Positions 52,231 to 61,356 of a stretch of 64,000 nucleotides of DNA are shown here, one piece after another. The notes under the pieces are model-generated. The model ran no database searches. It had not been told where the DNA came from and saw nothing but the letters and a program-made list of their open reading frames with translations. Position 1 is the first letter of the stretch, and each line of letters opens with the position of its first letter. Source of the DNA: JAEXNA01 sp037968995. Its GTDB lineage: Bacteria; Vulcanimicrobiota; Xenobia; Xenobiales; JADMJV01. A program made the translations under genes and the position numbers. The stretch spans positions 4,650 through 68,649 of the forward strand of contig JBBKWP010000266.1 of NCBI GenBank assembly GCA_037968995.1, in the 5' to 3' direction.

Positions 52231-53879
52231 TGGTGACGCACGGTCCCAATAAACATCTGCTCCCTGAACCCGAGAGTTCTATCCCCTCGCCGTTTTCTTT
52301 GAACGGATTGCTGGCCTGGATGACCACGGTCGATCACAAAATGCTTGGGATCCTTTACTTGATAATGGCTCTCGGTTTCTTTCTGATGGGTGGACTAGAA
52401 GCTTTGGCTATCAGGATTCAGCTCGCTCAACCCGAACTGAACATTATCGGCCCGGGCACCTTCAACCAGCTTTTCACCATGCACGGGACCACCATGATCT
52501 TTTTGGCCCTGATGCCGTCTTTGATCGGATTCGCCACATATTTGGTGCCTTTGATGATCGGGGCCAATGAAATGGCCTTTCCACGCCTCAACGCTATGAG
52601 CTTTTGGACCACTCTGTTCGGCGGGTTGCTGTTGTATTTCAGTCCGTTCGCGGGCGGCGCTCCGGATGCCGGATGGTTCGCTTACGCTCCCTTGAGCGAA
52701 AAGAACTACTCTTTCAGTCCCGGCCTCGACTACTACTGCCTCGGCTTGATGGTCACGGGCATCGGTAGCATCGGCGCTGCTTTAAATTTTTTCGTCACGA
52801 TCGTGACGATGCGGACTAAGGGGATGGGCTATATGCGCATGCCGTTGTTCGTGTGGATGGTATTCATCAACTCCGTACTGATGCTGGGGGCTTTCCCGTT
52901 GTTGAACGCCGGTTTGGCGATGCTTTTTCTCGACCGTCAATTTGGCGCCCACTTCTTCTTGGCGGATCAAGGCGGCTCGGCCCTGCTCTGGCAGCACTTC
53001 TTCTGGGCCTTCGGCCACCCTGAAGTCTATATCTTGATTCTCCCGGCTTTCGGTATCATCTCAGAAGTGATCCCGGTGTTCAGTCGCAAGAAGATTTACG
53101 GCTATCCTTACTTGGTTTTCTCCGCCATCGCCATCATGTTCTTGGCCTTCGGGGTGTGGGGACATCATATGTTCACCGCCGGGATGGGTCGCATTGTGAA
53201 CACGTTCTTTGGAATCGGCAGCCTCTTGATCGCCATTCCTACTGGGATCAAGATTATTAACTGGGTGGCGACCATGAAGGGCGGATCTATCCGTTTCAAG
53301 GTTCCCATGCTGTTCGCGCTGGCCTTTTTGATCGATTTCACGATCGGCGGTCTGAGCGGAGTGACCTTCGCCCTGCCCCCCGCCGACTGGCAGTTGACGG
53401 ACACTTACTTCGTGGTAGCGCATCTACATTACGTCTTTCTGGGTGGGACGATCTTCGCAGTGTTCGCTGGGGCTTACTATTGGTATCCCAAGATCACCGG
53501 CCGAATGTACGATGACCGCTTGGGGCGAAGGCATTTTTGGCTGTTTTTAGTGGGCTTCCAGATGACGTTTTTGCTACAGCACGTCTTAGGAATGCTAGGT
53601 ATGCCCCGCAGGGTCTACACTTACCCCGCCAATTTGCCGTGGTACGGCTTGTTGAACTTAATCTCGACGTGTGGAGCCTTCTTGATGGGAGCCGGAATGC
53701 TGGTCTTCATCTGGAACCTCTACAGAAGCCTGAAGAAAGGGGAGTTGGCCGGCAACGATCCGTGGGAGGCTACCACCCTCGAATGGCACGCTACCTCCCC
53801 TCCGGATCCGCTCAATTTTAAATTGCTCCCGGAAGTTCTGTCTAAGGACCCTCTCCTGGATTGGGGTAAGCGACCATGA
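52230..53879 (+). CDS. ctaD: Cytochrome c oxidase subunit I
   Basis: A 549-residue heme-copper oxidase core with twelve helices. Heme a ligand His85 (TMHGTTM), the CuB ligand and cross-linked tyrosine in WAFGHPEVYILILP, VWGHHMF, and VVAHLHYV are present. GHPEVY is typical of A1-type oxidases with the D-channel glutamate. In the D-channel entry the usual MIGAPDMAF reads MIGANEMAF, so aspartate is replaced by Glu114. GTG start at 52230 shares one base with the ctaC stop; the end overlaps ctaE by 4 bp. Confidence 0.96.
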   Translation: MVTHGPNKHLLPEPESSIPSPFSLNGLLAWMTTVDHKMLGILYLIMALGFFLMGGLEALAIRIQLAQPELNIIGPGTFNQLFTMHGTTMIFLALMPSLIGFATYLVPLMIGANEMAFPRLNAMSFWTTLFGGLLLYFSPFAGGAPDAGWFAYAPLSEKNYSFSPGLDYYCLGLMVTGIGSIGAALNFFVTIVTMRTKGMGYMRMPLFVWMVFINSVLMLGAFPLLNAGLAMLFLDRQFGAHFFLADQGGSALLWQHFFWAFGHPEVYILILPAFGIISEVIPVFSRKKIYGYPYLVFSAIAIMFLAFGVWGHHMFTAGMGRIVNTFFGIGSLLIAIPTGIKIINWVATMKGGSIRFKVPMLFALAFLIDFTIGGLSGVTFALPPADWQLTDTYFVVAHLHYVFLGGTIFAVFAGAYYWYPKITGRMYDDRLGRRHFWLFLVGFQMTFLLQHVLGMLGMPRRVYTYPANLPWYGLLNLISTCGAFLMGAGMLVFIWNLYRSLKKGELAGNDPWEATTLEWHATSPPDPLNFKLLPEVLSKDPLLDWGKRP

Positions 53880-54463
53880 ACGAGACCGAAATGAAGGAAG
53901 AGTTAACCTTCGAACAGCGCCAGACGCTGTTGATGATGAAGGCTTTCCTGTGCTCTGAGACGCTATTTTTCGTGGCGTTGATCGTGGGATTCATTTTCTT
54001 TCGGAGCGTGACTCCGGACTGGAGCACGGCCCATAAACATTTGGACTGGAAAGGGTCCGGTCTCTACACTGTATTCTTGATTCTCAGTAGCCTGACGCTC
54101 AACTTCGCGGTGAAGTTTTATGAAAGAGGCAAGCAGGCGGGATTCTATGTTTTCGCCTTCTTGACGATGGCTCTGGGGCTTGCCTTTCTGGGACATCAGG
54201 TGATCGAATACCGGGATCTCTACACCCAGTCTATCACCATACATGGCTCAATTTTTGGCAGCGCTTTTTACACCCTGACCGGTTTTCACGGTCTGCACGT
54301 CGCCATCGGTCTGCTCTGTCTGAGCGTTGTTTTCACCTTGATGGCCAAAAACCGACTCAGAAAGCCATCCTCTGGTGCCCGCGCCGTGGAGTATTACTGG
54401 CATTTTGTGGACGTGGTTTGGATCATCGTCTTCAGCATTGTTTATTTGGGGGTGGGGCCATGA
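53876..54463 (+). CDS. ctaE: Cytochrome c oxidase subunit III
   Basis: A 195-residue membrane protein with five helices. SETLFFVALIVGFIFFRS and the C-terminal GFHGLHVAIGLLCL and YYWHFVDVVWIIVF are the standard subunit III motifs; the first two helices of the long mitochondrial form are absent, as in most bacterial caa3 enzymes. Overlaps both neighbours by 4 bp. Confidence 0.95.
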   Translation: MNETEMKEELTFEQRQTLLMMKAFLCSETLFFVALIVGFIFFRSVTPDWSTAHKHLDWKGSGLYTVFLILSSLTLNFAVKFYERGKQAGFYVFAFLTMALGLAFLGHQVIEYRDLYTQSITIHGSIFGSAFYTLTGFHGLHVAIGLLCLSVVFTLMAKNRLRKPSSGARAVEYYWHFVDVVWIIVFSIVYLGVGP

Positions 54464-54714
54464 CAGAAACGTCAGATGCTGACGACGATATGACGGCCGG
54501 AGGCGACCCCGTCTCAGCCGACCACGAGGCTTTATACCCGGCGATCCCGCAGGTGCCAGACCGACCCAGTTACTCACCGATTTTGACCGGATTGGGGATC
54601 GCTGTGATGGCGTGGGGCTTTCTGACCGACGTCACTATCGGTGCCTGTGGTGTCTTTCTATTTTCTATTGGTCTTTCGATTTGGATTAAGGAGTTGACGA
54701 GTGAACCCGAATGA
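54460..54714 (+). CDS. Cytochrome c oxidase subunit IV-like small membrane protein
   Basis: An 84-residue protein starting at the ATGA of the ctaE stop. An acidic N-terminus is followed by two close helices (SPILTGLGIAVMAWGFLT and IGACGVFLFSIGLSIWI). The position between ctaE and the Rieske gene and this topology point to the small fourth subunit; sequence alone is too short to prove it. Confidence 0.7.
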   Translation: MTETSDADDDMTAGGDPVSADHEALYPAIPQVPDRPSYSPILTGLGIAVMAWGFLTDVTIGACGVFLFSIGLSIWIKELTSEPE

Positions 54715-55246
54715 ACCCCCTGAAATTGAACCGGTCGACGAAGTCGCTGAGCCGGTGGACCCTTGTCGCCGGGCTTTTCTGACAAAGGTCTCGATCGGGC
54801 TGTCGGGTCTTATCGCATGTGCTGTGGCTCCCCCCATCGCCGCGGCCGTGGTCCAACCGTTACTCCAGCACAAGGGACACGATTGGCGCGAGGTGGGCCT
54901 GCTCGAGAGCTTTGAAGTCGCCAAGACCGTCCTCGTGAATTTCGAGAACACAAACGTCGTCCCGTGGGCTGGCGACACTGCTCGGACGGGTGCTTGGTTG
55001 CGGCGGATCGAGGGCGAGAACTTTGAGGCTTTCACTCTCAATTGCGCCCACTTGGGCTGTCCTGTGCGCTGGGAAGGCGACGCGGAGTTGTTTCTCTGCC
55101 CTTGCCATGGGGGCGTCTATTACAAGGACGGCACGGTGGCGGGCGGACCTCCACCTAAGGCTTTAGCGAAGTATCCGGTCAAAGTGTCTGAGGGAAAAGT
55201 CTTCGTGAAGGCTGAGCCAGTCCCCATAACGACGATGAAGGGCTGA
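54701..55246 (+). CDS. qcrA: Rieske 2Fe-2S protein of the cytochrome bc complex
   Basis: A 181-residue protein with GTG start at 54701 (14-bp overlap). CRRAFLTKVSIGLSGLIACAV is a Tat-type anchor helix. The cluster motifs CAHLGCPVRW and CPCHGGVY are complete, including the disulfide cysteines. It takes electrons from menaquinol at the Qo site of the cytochrome b encoded next and passes them on to the fused cytochrome c. Confidence 0.94.
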   Translation: MNPNEPPEIEPVDEVAEPVDPCRRAFLTKVSIGLSGLIACAVAPPIAAAVVQPLLQHKGHDWREVGLLESFEVAKTVLVNFENTNVVPWAGDTARTGAWLRRIEGENFEAFTLNCAHLGCPVRWEGDAELFLCPCHGGVYYKDGTVAGGPPPKALAKYPVKVSEGKVFVKAEPVPITTMKG

Positions 55247-55251
55247 GGATC

Positions 55252-56652
55252 ATGCTCGGGCTACTCAAGAAATTCTACCAGTTCCTGGATGATCGCCTCG
55301 GCATCGCCGCGGTAATGCAAGCGACGGCCTTACACAAGATCCCGCCCTCTTCGGCGCGTTGGTCTTACGTTTTTGGAAGCGCGACGCTGGCCTGTCTGAC
55401 GATTCAGGTCGCCACCGGCGTAGCCCTAGCATTGCTCTACCAACCGTCCACGGAAACAGCCTACGAATCTCTTCAATGGATTTCGCATTCGGCTCCCTTA
55501 GGAGCCTGGCTGAGGGGATTACACTATTTTGGGGCCAGCGGCATGGTGGTCATGATGGTTATCCACATGATTCGGGTCTACCTGATGGCGGCTTACAAAT
55601 ATCCCCGCGAAATGAACTGGATAACCGGTGTGATTCTCTTGGGGTTGACGGTTTCCATGGCCTTCACTGGTCAACTCTTGAGATGGGACGACGTCGGCGT
55701 TTGGTCGACTTATGTGGCGGCCGAACAGATGGGCCGAATCCCCATCATCGGAAAGCTCGTCGCGTATCTGCTGATCGGCGGCGAGACCGTGGGTGGGCAC
55801 ACCTTGACGCGATTCTACGCTTACCACGTGTTTCTGTTGCCGGCGCTGTTGTTCACTGTGGTGGGCGTGCATCTCTACCTGGTATTGCGCCATGGCATTT
55901 CCGAACCGCCGGTAGTCGGAGAACCGGTCGATCCGGAGACTTATCGCGAAAAATACGAGGCCGAGGTTCACAAAACGGGGATTCCATTTTTCCCAGATGC
56001 CGCTTGGCGGGACATTCTCTTCGCCTTCGTGGTGATCGCAACGTTGAGTCTCTTGGCGGTGGTGGTCGGCGCGCCCGAACTGGGCGGACCGCCCGACCCT
56101 ACGAAGATTGATGTTGTGCCAGGGCCCGACTGGTATTTGGTCTGGATTTTTGCCCTTTACGCGCTCATGCCACCCGGAATCGAAGATTACGTCATCGTGG
56201 GCGGTCCACTAGTGGGCGTCATGGTACTTTTGGCCATACCGTTCTTAGCCCCTCGAGGCGAGCGACACGTTTTGAGACGTCCCTGGGCTCTGATCGGGGT
56301 GGGAATGAGTCTTGGAGTGGTGGCGGCTTTAACGGTCATCGGATTCCAAGCGCCTTGGTCACCAAACTTCAAGGCGGTGCCACTGACAGCCGAGGTCATG
56401 GACCAACCCACGGAATCGCAAACCAAGGGGATGGATCTTTTCAACACCAAGGGTTGTCTCTATTGCCACGACATCGGCGGTCACGGAGGACATCGTGGTC
56501 CCAATTTGACCGACGTGGGGCAGCGCTTGGATAAAGAAGAAGTCGTAGTTCGCATCGTCAACGGCGGCCAGTTTATGCCGGCCTACGGTGGAAGTCTGAG
56601 CAAAGATGAGATCGAAGACCTCGCGTCGTTCTTATTGGTCAAGAAGCAGTAG
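55252..56652 (+). CDS. qcrB: Cytochrome b fused to a C-terminal cytochrome c
   Basis: A 466-residue protein. Heme b ligands are His91/His105 and His192/His207; the 14-residue gap of the second pair is the b6 type. The Qo motif reads PDWY (292-295), as in many menaquinone-using bacteria. After about eight helices a cytochrome c domain follows, CLYCH at 402-406, with distal Met in QFMPAYGG. It oxidises menaquinol and, through its own c domain, can hand electrons to the c domain of subunit II, so the bc complex and caa3 oxidase may form one supercomplex. It follows the Rieske gene by 5 bp. No separate cytochrome c1 is present. Confidence 0.93.
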   Translation: MLGLLKKFYQFLDDRLGIAAVMQATALHKIPPSSARWSYVFGSATLACLTIQVATGVALALLYQPSTETAYESLQWISHSAPLGAWLRGLHYFGASGMVVMMVIHMIRVYLMAAYKYPREMNWITGVILLGLTVSMAFTGQLLRWDDVGVWSTYVAAEQMGRIPIIGKLVAYLLIGGETVGGHTLTRFYAYHVFLLPALLFTVVGVHLYLVLRHGISEPPVVGEPVDPETYREKYEAEVHKTGIPFFPDAAWRDILFAFVVIATLSLLAVVVGAPELGGPPDPTKIDVVPGPDWYLVWIFALYALMPPGIEDYVIVGGPLVGVMVLLAIPFLAPRGERHVLRRPWALIGVGMSLGVVAALTVIGFQAPWSPNFKAVPLTAEVMDQPTESQTKGMDLFNTKGCLYCHDIGGHGGHRGPNLTDVGQRLDKEEVVVRIVNGGQFMPAYGGSLSKDEIEDLASFLLVKKQ

Positions 56653-56685
56653 CGAACCCTGGCGGTTAGGGAGGCTGGACCCGCT

Positions 56686-58080
56686 CTAGATCTTGAAGTT
56701 TCCCTGTCGGAACGGCTGACCGTCGTCTTTGCGGGTACGATAAATTTCGTAGTGGATATCGTCCCCGTCGACATGGAACTTCATGATGTTCGAGTTGCCA
56801 ATGGTGGGCAATATTCCGCCGGCCACCACACTGTCTGGGTCCAGTTTCGAGCGATACGTGATGCCCTCGGACGTGATATCGCTTGAGCCTGGGCTGAAGG
56901 CCCTCTCAGCAACCATTTTCGAAGCGTTGATGGGGCTTGATACCAGTTCGTGTATCACCAAATCGTTTCCGTCCTTGGTAGTGATGGTCAGTTCGGAGTG
57001 ACAACTTCCGTGAATGTCTCCGGCCAGAAAGACGACGTTATCGAGCTTTTCCTGGGCTAGGAAATCGATAATTTCATCTCGCTGCCTCTTGAATTCCGGT
57101 CGGGTCCAAGTCTCGTCTTCGGCACCGATGCCGGTCACGAAAGGACCGGCGGTGACGATGAACTTGGGTTGGTCTCGGTGTTCGGTCAGCCAGCCGAAGA
57201 GCGCCTCTTTCTGCTCGGGTCCGATCAGTCTTCGTTCTCCATCGTGGCGCTCGAAGCGGGTGTCCATGGCGAAGAACTGATGCTGCCCGTGGGCGAAGGT
57301 ATAATAGTTGGCGTCCTCGCCGAACGTTTTGGGGTTGTGACTTTTCTGAAATTCGGTGAAGGCTTGGATTCCGTTGGCGGCCATCTCTTCGTACTGCTCT
57401 CGGGCCGGTTTGTGATGGCCCCGGGCCCAAAGAAGGGTGCGCTGCAGAGTGGTGAGTTCGCCATCGAGGGCGTAACCGTTGACGACTTCGTGATCGTCGG
57501 GGACCATGTAGTTGGCTTGACTCGAAAGAACCCGCTTGAGGCCGGGGTCTTCCCAGGTTCCGAGATAGGCGTTTCGGAACTCGTTCACCGTGAAGCTGAT
57601 GGGGGCTTTGTCGGCGTAGACTTGGTCTCCGGCGTGGATCACGAGGTCCGCTCCCGCAGCCACCTCGGCTACTTTTTCCGCCGCACGATCGTTGTTGCGG
57701 AACGGCCCGAACCCATGAAAGTTGCAACTGCCGAGGATCACGGTGAAAGGTTCAGATTCTTGGGGTGTGGGAAACGTTTCGAACTGTCCGGCGTCTCGAT
57801 GATGGCGATCCTCTGGAGGGCATTCGGGTGTCGGTCCGTAGGAAACGTCGAGACTGTAGTCTGTGGACTTTTTCAACTTTGTGAGATCGACGGTTCCCGT
57901 GTATCCGTCTTCAGCGTTCAGTCGAAGGACCGCTTGAGAAGCATTCCCCTGCGCATCGGTGGCCTTCAAGAACATAACAGAATTCTCTTCGTCCCCACGT
58001 CCCCAGACCTTAGCGCTGTTATGGGTGACGTGTCCGACGATCAGCCGAAGGCCATGGTCGGCGCTGGTGTTCAGTCGCAT
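56686..58080 (-). CDS. phoD: PhoD-family alkaline phosphatase/phosphodiesterase
   Basis: A 464-residue protein. An N-terminal fibronectin-like domain (1-105) precedes the metallophosphatase core: GSCNFHGFGPFR, VIHAGDQVYAD, YMVPDDHEVVNGYA, NYYTFAHGQHQFFAMDTRF and VVFLAGDIHGSCHSEL. These are the PhoD metal-binding motifs. No signal peptide is evident at the annotated start, which is unusual as PhoD is normally Tat-exported; an earlier start or cytosolic role is possible. Convergent to the cytochrome operon. Confidence 0.86.
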   Translation of the reverse strand: MRLNTSADHGLRLIVGHVTHNSAKVWGRGDEENSVMFLKATDAQGNASQAVLRLNAEDGYTGTVDLTKLKKSTDYSLDVSYGPTPECPPEDRHHRDAGQFETFPTPQESEPFTVILGSCNFHGFGPFRNNDRAAEKVAEVAAGADLVIHAGDQVYADKAPISFTVNEFRNAYLGTWEDPGLKRVLSSQANYMVPDDHEVVNGYALDGELTTLQRTLLWARGHHKPAREQYEEMAANGIQAFTEFQKSHNPKTFGEDANYYTFAHGQHQFFAMDTRFERHDGERRLIGPEQKEALFGWLTEHRDQPKFIVTAGPFVTGIGAEDETWTRPEFKRQRDEIIDFLAQEKLDNVVFLAGDIHGSCHSELTITTKDGNDLVIHELVSSPINASKMVAERAFSPGSSDITSEGITYRSKLDPDSVVAGGILPTIGNSNIMKFHVDGDDIHYEIYRTRKDDGQPFRQGNFKI

Positions 58081-58189
58081 AAAAAGCTCGCCTTTCCAAA
58101 GGATCCCGTCAACCGAGTGTTGCTCAGGTCCTCAACCTAGGGCTTAGTCATGCCGCGCCCTAGTCTAGGCATCATTGTATAGGTCTGTT

Positions 58190-58204
58190 TTCCTAGGAAA
58201 TTCC
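58190..58204. promoter_or_regulatory. Palindromic element TTCCTAGGAA plus ATTCC
   Basis: A perfect 10-bp palindrome followed by AATTCC lies 47 bp upstream of the radical SAM gene at 58251. The same 14 bases TCCTAGGAAATTCC recur at 60471-60484 before pgeF, suggesting a shared binding site. Confidence 0.4.
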
Positions 58205-58250
58205 GACCATTCGAGGTTTTGCGCTTTCTCGTTGTGGTATAGTTCCAGCG

Positions 58251-59954
58251 ATGCAGTGGAATATTGTGGACAGAGCTCAGAAGCGACTGGAAAAGGAGAT
58301 CGCTTTGATCCGCCCGGACCAAGGCGGCGACTTTCACGTCGCTATAGGCTATCCCAACATTTACCGCGTGGGGATGTCCCATTTGGGTATCCAACTGATC
58401 TATGGATTTCTGAACGCCATCCCCGGAGTGATTTGCGAGCGTTTTTTTCTGCCGGATGCTGAGGAGATGGAGTGGTATGAGTCCTCTGGGATAGGGCTTT
58501 TGACCTTAGAGACCCAACGACCGGTAGCGGACTTCGACCTTATCGCCTTCACTTGCAATTACGAACCGGACTACGTCAATATCTTGAACCTGCTGGAGTT
58601 GGCTGGACTACCCCTTCGACAAGCCGAACGCCGCGATAAGGACCCCATGGTGTTGTTGGGCGGAGCAGTGACGCTCCTCAATCCAGAGCCCATGGCGGAT
58701 TTTTTCGATTTCATCTGTGTGGGAGAGGGCGAGCAGATGATGGAGCCTATGATCGAAAGCCTCCGCTCGACGGTGGGCCTCGCCCGGACCGAGCGTTTGA
58801 GAGCGCTTTCAGATGATGCGAATTTTTACGTTCCCAGCCTCTATACTCCTGAGTACAGAGAGAATCGATTCGTGGGGCTTCAACCGAAGGCCGGTGTCTC
58901 GCCCACTGTGACCAAGAATTATATCGATCGCGATGTCTTTTCCGCGCAAGAGACCCATTCGTTGGTCTTGACTGAGGATACCGAGTTTGGGCGCTCTTTT
59001 TTGATTGAAGTCTCTCGTGGTTGTCCTTACGTCTGTCGATTTTGCACGGTTGGCTTTTCCTACCCTAAGGTTCGCTGGCGCTCTCTTGAGCATCTCTGGA
59101 AAGCCATCGAAAAGGTGCGCCCTTATCACCCCAAAGTGGGCTTGATCTCGGCCACTGTGGGAAATCATCCTGAGATTAAAGAGCTTTGTGCGAAACTGAT
59201 GGAAGCGGACCTGGGCGTCGGCTTCAGCTCCTTGCGGGCAGACCAACTTCCCAACGAAATGATTCAGGCCATGGTTCAAAGTGGGGCCCGCTCCATCACC
59301 CTGGCACCCGAAACGGGATCCGAGGCTCTGCGACGCTCTATCAACAAGAAGTTCTCTGACGACTGCTATTTCGACGCGGCTGAGCGGGCTTTTCGTTTTG
59401 GGATCAAGAATCTCAAAATGTACAGTATGGTGGGTCTCCCCAACGAAAGCGATGAGGACATCGAAGCCTTGGTGCGAATTGTTACGAAGACCCGCGCCCT
59501 ACAGCGACGAGTAGGCGACAGCAGTGCTCGAATAACCTTGGGAATGGGCCTCTTCGTGCCCAAACCGCTCACCCCTTATCAATGGACTCCTCAGTTAAAG
59601 ATCAAGGACGCGAAGCGGAGAATGAATTTCGTCAAGAAGGCTTTGGTCAAAGACGGCGGCATCCGGGTTACGTCAGAAAGTCCCCGCATCGCTTCGCTCG
59701 AAGGTCTCCTGGCTAGGGGGGACCGCCGCATGGGTTCGGTCCTTGAGCAAGTTCGAAAAGAGCCTTCCTTCGCGGCTTATCAGAAGGCTCTGCAGAACGT
59801 AGGGTTGAGTTTTCAAGAAGAAAACTACCGTACCCGGAGTCCTGACGAGGCTCTCCCGTGGGGACACATTCAAGCGTCCTGGCCCACGGACCGTCTACAG
59901 AAAGACGCGCTGAGAGCGAAACGAGACAAAGAGAAGTTTCAAACCGTCACTTAG
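58251..59954 (+). CDS. TIGR03960-type radical SAM protein
   Basis: A 567-residue protein. An N-terminal B12-binding-like domain (1-200, with IGYPNIYRVGMSHLGIQLIYGFLN and VLLGGAVTLLNPEPMADFFDFICVGEGE) precedes the radical SAM domain with Cys258-x3-Cys262-x2-Cys265 (RGCPYVCRFC). This is the conserved uncharacterised family often paired or fused with a DUF2344 protein; no such partner follows here. Role unknown, possibly tRNA or ribosome related by phylogenetic spread in other species. Its end overlaps the convergent secreted-protein gene by 8 bp. Confidence 0.88.
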   Translation: MQWNIVDRAQKRLEKEIALIRPDQGGDFHVAIGYPNIYRVGMSHLGIQLIYGFLNAIPGVICERFFLPDAEEMEWYESSGIGLLTLETQRPVADFDLIAFTCNYEPDYVNILNLLELAGLPLRQAERRDKDPMVLLGGAVTLLNPEPMADFFDFICVGEGEQMMEPMIESLRSTVGLARTERLRALSDDANFYVPSLYTPEYRENRFVGLQPKAGVSPTVTKNYIDRDVFSAQETHSLVLTEDTEFGRSFLIEVSRGCPYVCRFCTVGFSYPKVRWRSLEHLWKAIEKVRPYHPKVGLISATVGNHPEIKELCAKLMEADLGVGFSSLRADQLPNEMIQAMVQSGARSITLAPETGSEALRRSINKKFSDDCYFDAAERAFRFGIKNLKMYSMVGLPNESDEDIEALVRIVTKTRALQRRVGDSSARITLGMGLFVPKPLTPYQWTPQLKIKDAKRRMNFVKKALVKDGGIRVTSESPRIASLEGLLARGDRRMGSVLEQVRKEPSFAAYQKALQNVGLSFQEENYRTRSPDEALPWGHIQASWPTDRLQKDALRAKRDKEKFQTVT

Positions 59955-60351
59955 GTGGGGCCGGCTTTGGCGGGTCGTCTAAGGTGACTTCCAAGAGATA
60001 AGAGCATTGGCCCTCCCGAGACGCGATCTCTAAACGATATTTTCCGTCGCGTGGAAGCACCAAGTCGAGGTCACGGATCCTCGCTGTTTTGGGGAGTTGG
60101 GGAAGTAGTGATTTCCCCTTGCTATCGCTGAACTTCAAGAAGCCGTTGTCGTCGAGAGAAACCAGATGGGCCCTGAACTGCTGTCCTTTTTTCGCGATGA
60201 GGTAGTAGATGCGGGACTCACCAACGTCGATTCCGCCCTGAACAGTGGTTCCGTATGCTCCGTCATGGAGTAAAAGAGCCTCAGTCTGCTCCTCGGCCAG
60301 TACCAGACTTGTTAGTAGAACGATAAATAATATTGAGACGGCAGCTCTCAC
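59947..60351 (-). CDS. Small secreted protein, PPC-like beta-sandwich
   Basis: A 134-residue protein with a signal peptide (MRAAVSILFIVLLTSLVLAEE). The mature part reads like a bacterial pre-peptidase C-terminal (PPC) type sandwich: IYYLIAKKGQQFRAHLVS, LDLVLPRDGKYRLEIAS, CSYLLEVTL. A short proline-rich tail ends it. No role can be assigned. Confidence 0.6.
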   Translation of the reverse strand: MRAAVSILFIVLLTSLVLAEEQTEALLLHDGAYGTTVQGGIDVGESRIYYLIAKKGQQFRAHLVSLDDNGFLKFSDSKGKSLLPQLPKTARIRDLDLVLPRDGKYRLEIASREGQCSYLLEVTLDDPPKPAPPK

Positions 60352-60459
60352 GGCTCCCTACCTCCAGGTTAGACTACCAGGTTACCCCTCCCCAAAAGGG
60401 TTGCTGACACATTCTGAATTCTGCATCGCTAGGGGAAATCCCCACTGTCTAGGGACCGA

Positions 60460-60484
60460 TTCCTAAGGAATCCTAGGAAATTCC
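60460..60484. promoter_or_regulatory. Two overlapping palindromes upstream of pgeF
   Basis: TTCCTAAGGAA (60460-60470) is followed directly by TCCTAGGAAATTCC (60471-60484), which also occurs at 58191-58204. About 45 bp upstream of the pgeF start. Looks like tandem operator half-sites; no factor known. Confidence 0.4.
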
Positions 60485-60528
60485 TCCCTTTGGCAGAGTT
60501 GGAGGTCGTTTGAGCAGAAAGGTCCGCC

Positions 60529-61356
60529 ATGCAGAAAACCGCTCTCCTCGACGTCGGGCCCACGAAAATCGTGACTTTTCCCCATTTTGAAGTGCTTCAC
60601 GGCTGTTCCACCAGAGTTGGAGGAGTCAGTCAAAAACCTTGGGACTCTCTCAATACGGGATTTACCGTGGGGGATAGTCCCGAATCGGTCTGGGAGAATC
60701 GAAATCGCTTCTCTGCTTGCCTCGGCGTGTCGGACCTGACTTGGCTTTTATCGATGGACCACGGCCACAAGGTGGTCGAGGTTCTCACAAGACCGACGGG
60801 ACCGTTCGAGCGATCTCAAAAACCGAAAACCCACTATAGTGCCGATGCCTGTATTACCAATCGACCGGGAGTACCTTTATCTCTAACCGTCGCGGATTGC
60901 GTTCCTGTGCTGTTTCACGATCCCGTGACACAATCCATTGGTTTGGCTCATGCGGGTTGGCGAGGAACCGTCGCGGGGATTGTCGCGGAAACCGTCAAAG
61001 CCATGACAGCGTCCTACGGAAGCCGCCCAGAAGATATCCTAGTCGGAATAGGGCCTTCCATCGGGCCTGAGAAATTCGAGGTCGGACCTGAAGTCGCCGC
61101 GGAATTCTCCACGGAGTTCGGCAGCGCCGGCCATTCCGTTGTCCGCCTTCATTCGGACCCGGACTTGGCCTCCGAAGGGAAATCCTTCGTCAATCTTTGG
61201 GAAGCGAACACGATTATGGCCCTGCGGGCGGGTGTTTCCCGCGACAATGTCGTGATTTCAGGTTGGTGTACAGTGAGTCACCCCGAACTCTTTTTCAGTC
61301 ATCGACGAGACAACGGCAAGACCGGCCGGCTACTGGCCGGACTGATCTTGCCATAA
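60529..61356 (+). CDS. pgeF: Peptidoglycan editing factor PgeF (YfiH/laccase-domain family)
   Basis: A 275-residue protein of the multicopper-oxidase-like YfiH fold. The three zinc/metal ligands are visible: His in SMDHGHKVVEV, Cys in TVADCVPVLFHD and His in AHAGWRGTVAG, followed by GIGPSIGPEKFEVG. PgeF hydrolyses misincorporated muropeptides and keeps L-Ala at position one of peptidoglycan precursors. It stands alone with an upstream palindrome element. Confidence 0.92.
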   Translation: MQKTALLDVGPTKIVTFPHFEVLHGCSTRVGGVSQKPWDSLNTGFTVGDSPESVWENRNRFSACLGVSDLTWLLSMDHGHKVVEVLTRPTGPFERSQKPKTHYSADACITNRPGVPLSLTVADCVPVLFHDPVTQSIGLAHAGWRGTVAGIVAETVKAMTASYGSRPEDILVGIGPSIGPEKFEVGPEVAAEFSTEFGSAGHSVVRLHSDPDLASEGKSFVNLWEANTIMALRAGVSRDNVVISGWCTVSHPELFFSHRRDNGKTGRLLAGLILP

